Source: Flemingiibacterium sp045635785 (GTDB taxonomy: Bacteria; Bacillota; Clostridia; Oscillospirales; CAG-272). Taken from it: a DNA stretch of 13,894 nt. The notes under the pieces were generated by a model. It did no database searches. It saw only the letters and a program-made list of their open reading frames with translations, and was not told the DNA's origin. How positions within the stretch are numbered: the first letter of the stretch is position 1; each line of letters starts with the position of its first letter. The DNA is taken from NCBI GenBank assembly GCA_045635785.1, contig JAZTWJ010000066.1, positions 1-13,894 of the forward strand, written 5' to 3'. Below are positions 12,196 through 13,894 of the stretch, in pieces. A program made the translations under genes and the position numbers.

Positions 12196-12687
12196 ATGAA
12201 AAAAGTTGCAGTTATCATGGGCAGTGATTCCGATCTGCCTGTAGTAAAAAAATGTATCGATCAGCTTGTCGCATTCGGCATTCCCTATGAGGCGCATGTA
12301 ATTAGCGCGCACCGCACACCCCGTCAGGCAGAGTCATTTGCATCGAATGCAAAGGCAAACGGCTTTGGCATCATCATTGCGGCTGCAGGCAAGGCGGCGC
12401 ATTTAGGCGGCGTTCTCGCGGCTTATACAACACTTCCTGTTATCGGTATTCCGATCAAATCCTCCACGATGGACGGTATGGATTCGCTTCTTTCCATGGT
12501 ACAGATGCCAAGCGGCATTCCCGTGGCGACGGTTGCCATTGACGGCGCACAAAATGCGGCAATTTTAGCTGCACAGATGCTTGCACTGTCCGATGACTCT
12601 CTGGCAGAGAAGCTTGACGCATTCAAAGCAGACATGGAAGCCGGCGTTTTGAAGAAGGATGCAGCCCTGCAAGAAACGCTTGCGTAA
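12196..12687 (+). CDS. purE: Phosphoribosylaminoimidazole carboxylase / N5-CAIR mutase catalytic subunit
   Basis: A 163-residue flavodoxin-like enzyme that forms carboxyaminoimidazole ribonucleotide in de novo purine synthesis. GSDSDLP (9-15) and SAHRTP (37-42) are the nucleotide- and substrate-binding motifs. The glycine loop reads AAAGKAAHLGGVLAAYTTLP (61-80) and is followed by SLLSMVQMPSGIPVATVAI. The AAHL element suggests class I PurE (N5-CAIR mutase, needing PurK), but class I usually has GGAAHLPG, so the Lys and Gly replacements are unusual. PurK is not in the window. ATG 12196 follows AAGGAG (12183-12188) by 7 nt; the longer open frame upstream crosses the promoter and is not coding. 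First gene of a two-gene purE-purN unit. Confidence 0.96.
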   Translation: MKKVAVIMGSDSDLPVVKKCIDQLVAFGIPYEAHVISAHRTPRQAESFASNAKANGFGIIIAAAGKAAHLGGVLAAYTTLPVIGIPIKSSTMDGMDSLLSMVQMPSGIPVATVAIDGAQNAAILAAQMLALSDDSLAEKLDAFKADMEAGVLKKDAALQETLA

Positions 12688-12721
12688 CCGATTCATCTAT
12701 TTTTAATTATTCGTAATATGA

Positions 12722-12736
12722 GCCGCCTATGGCGGC
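12722..12736 (+). promoter_or_regulatory. Hairpin directly before the purN ribosome site
   Basis: GCCGCC (12722-12727) and GGCGGC (12731-12736) form a perfect 6-bp stem with a 3-nt loop, ending 2 nt before the SD (TGGAGA, 12738-12743). No T run follows, so it is not a terminator. It may stabilise the downstream message or set purN translation; the role is inferred. Confidence 0.5.
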
Positions 12737-12748
12737 ATGGAGATTCAT

Positions 12749-13375
12749 ATGAAAAGAATTGCAGTTCTTGTTTCGGGCGGCGGCACGAATTTACAGGCGA
12801 TTTTGGATGCCCAAGCAAAGGGAGTTATTAAAAGCGGCAAGGTTTCGCTGGTGCTGTCCTCAAAGGAAGGCGCCTTTGCGCTTGAACGCGCGGCAAAAGC
12901 CGGCGTGGAAGGCGTAGTTGTGCCAAAAAAGGATTATCCTGACCGTGAGGAATATACGAACGCCGTAAAAGCGGTGTTGGAATCGCATCAAATCGACCTC
13001 GTTGTTTTGGCGGGATTTATGATCATCCTGCACGAGAGCTTCTTCAAAGCCTTTGAAAATCGCGTCATCAATGTTCATCCCGCATTGATTCCCAGCTTCT
13101 GCGGCGAAGGATTCTACGGACTGCATGTTCATGAAGCCGCGCTTGCAAAAGGTGTAAAGCTTTCCGGTGCGACGGTGCATTTTGTCAATGAAGTTTGTGA
13201 CGGCGGTCCCATCATCGCGCAGAAAGCTGTGACGGTGGAGGAGGGCGACACCGCCGAGATACTTCAACGCCGCATCATGGAACAGGCAGAGTGGATCATT
13301 CTTCCCGAAGCGGTGGAATTGTTCTGCGCCGATCGACTGCATGTTGCAGACGGCATCGTTCACATTACGAAATGA
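12749..13375 (+). CDS. purN: Phosphoribosylglycinamide formyltransferase
   Basis: A 208-residue formyltransferase that transfers the formyl group from 10-formyltetrahydrofolate to GAR, the third step of purine synthesis. SGGGTNLQAIL (9-19) binds the GAR phosphate. The catalytic triad is visible: N108 and H110 in INVHPALIPSF and D151 in CDGGPII. GFMIILHESFF (89-99) is near the folate site. The start is ATG 12749 rather than the in-frame ATG 12737, because TGGAGA (12738-12743) lies 5 nt before the former and the latter sits at the base of the hairpin. The gap to purE is 61 nt. The gene ends 35 nt before a strong bidirectional terminator. Confidence 0.97.
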   Translation: MKRIAVLVSGGGTNLQAILDAQAKGVIKSGKVSLVLSSKEGAFALERAAKAGVEGVVVPKKDYPDREEYTNAVKAVLESHQIDLVVLAGFMIILHESFFKAFENRVINVHPALIPSFCGEGFYGLHVHEAALAKGVKLSGATVHFVNEVCDGGPIIAQKAVTVEEGDTAEILQRRIMEQAEWIILPEAVELFCADRLHVADGIVHITK

Positions 13376-13410
13376 ACCTGATAATTTTCAATACAGACAC
13401 TGTAAAAAGA

Positions 13411-13441
13411 AAAACCGTTCGATTTCTTCGAACGGTTTTTT
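13411..13441. terminator. Bidirectional terminator shared by purN and mscL
   Basis: A perfect 12-bp stem, AAAACCGTTCGA (13411-13422) with TCGAACGGTTTT (13428-13439), has a 5-nt loop and six T residues (13436-13441) on the plus strand. The A-rich left flank (13405-13414) gives a T run on the minus strand too, so it serves both convergent genes. Confidence 0.95.
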
Positions 13442-13477
13442 GTTATCTGCACTGTTTTCTAACCATAAATGGCTGGT

Positions 13478-13894
13478 TTATTTCTTTGCGAGCAGGTCGC
13501 GGATTTCTGCCAACAGCTGCTCGGTGGTGGGCTTAGCGGCTTCTGCAGCTTTTGCTTCCGCTTCAGCGGCAGCGTTGGCTTCTTCTTCAGCCTTTGCCTT
13601 CGCCTCCGCTTCCTCGCGCGCCTTCTTGGTGGCAAGTGCCTTTCCTTTGTTAATCATCTTTATTACAACAAAAATTGTAAACGCAACGATGAGAAGATTG
13701 ATAATCGTCTGAATGAAAAGACCGTAATTGATGGTTACCGCAGGCGTTTCACCAACTGCTTCCTTGAGTACGAACTTCATCTCGGCAAAATCAACGCCAC
13801 CAATCATAAGTCCGATGGGAGGCATAATAATGTCGTTGACTAAGGAGGTAATAACCTTTTGGAACACGCCGCCGATGATAACACCGACTGCCAT
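13478..13894 (-). CDS. mscL: Large-conductance mechanosensitive channel (5' end outside window)
   Basis: At least 138 residues, running off the right edge. MscL pentamers open under membrane tension to release solutes during osmotic downshock. The end of the first transmembrane helix is AVGVIIGGVFQKVITSLVND (2-21), followed by IIMPPIGLMIGGVDF (22-36), both hallmarks of the family. The second membrane segment is about residues 58-80. After KMINKGKALATKKAREE comes an Ala/Glu/Lys-rich helical stretch (92-121), then the usual C-terminal bundle helix TEQLLAEIRDLLAKK. The Met at the edge is internal: known MscL proteins have about 15-20 more residues before AVGVIIGG. The C-terminal linker looks longer than in typical 130-150-residue homologues. 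Confidence 0.95.
   Translation of the reverse strand: MAVGVIIGGVFQKVITSLVNDIIMPPIGLMIGGVDFAEMKFVLKEAVGETPAVTINYGLFIQTIINLLIVAFTIFVVIKMINKGKALATKKAREEAEAKAKAEEEANAAAEAEAKAAEAAKPTTEQLLAEIRDLLAKK

Noticed and set aside
1..13894. Search for a novel defence, phage, CRISPR or biosynthetic system
   Set aside because: Almost every long coding frame is a recognised housekeeping or sporulation gene; no repeats with regular spacing, integrase, transposase, toxin-antitoxin pair or defence domain was seen.

Overview
The window looks like chromosomal DNA from a spore-forming, low-to-medium-GC Firmicute, most likely class Clostridia. The evidence is the intact spoIIAA-spoIIAB-sigF cassette, a histidine operon in clostridial gene order with separate hisI and hisE genes, strong Shine-Dalgarno (SD) sites, sigma-A-type promoters with TATAAT -10 boxes, and TmcAL, a Firmicutes-type tRNA modification enzyme. 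The family is not certain; Oscillospirales-like is a guess from style. Nearly all genes are recognisable housekeeping genes. I see no phage, insertion sequence, CRISPR array, tRNA, rRNA or defence system.

Layout. Positions 1-4877 (+) hold the end of hisD and then hisC-hisB-hisH-hisA-hisF-hisI-hisE, closed by an intrinsic terminator at 4884-4909. Seven of the eight genes are complete. hisG and any hisZ are not here and would lie upstream. Positions 4912-5301 (-) encode a small orphan helix-turn-helix protein resembling region 4 of sigma factors. Its promoter lies back-to-back with that of ppk (polyphosphate kinase 1, 5492-7603, +). ppk runs tail-to-tail into sigF with a 32-nt overlap and no terminator between them. 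Positions 9123-7572 (-) are the forespore sigma-F operon: SpoIIAA (anti-anti-sigma), SpoIIAB (anti-sigma kinase) and sigma-F.

Positions 9133-9530 have no gene. They hold a possible spoIIA control region, a cluster of GC-rich palindromes that looks like a dispersed repeat, and two hairpin terminators. ackA (acetate kinase, 10733-9531, -) follows. It is divergent from tmcAL (tRNA-Met cytidine acetate ligase, 10929-12119, +), and their two promoters face each other over one shared start zone. purE and purN (12196-13375, +) are driven by a fully consensus promoter and end at a bidirectional terminator shared with the convergent mscL (13478-13894, -), whose 5' end is cut by the window edge.

How the genes connect. 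The his genes form one pathway; HisH and HisF together are imidazole-glycerol-phosphate synthase, and this step releases AICAR, which feeds the purine pathway that PurE and PurN serve. AckA makes acetate and ATP, and both are TmcAL substrates. The points most worth a second look are non-coding: hairpins and displaced SD sites before hisB and hisF, the face-to-face ackA/tmcAL promoters, the palindrome cluster at 9250-9361, and the orphan regulator at 4912-5301.
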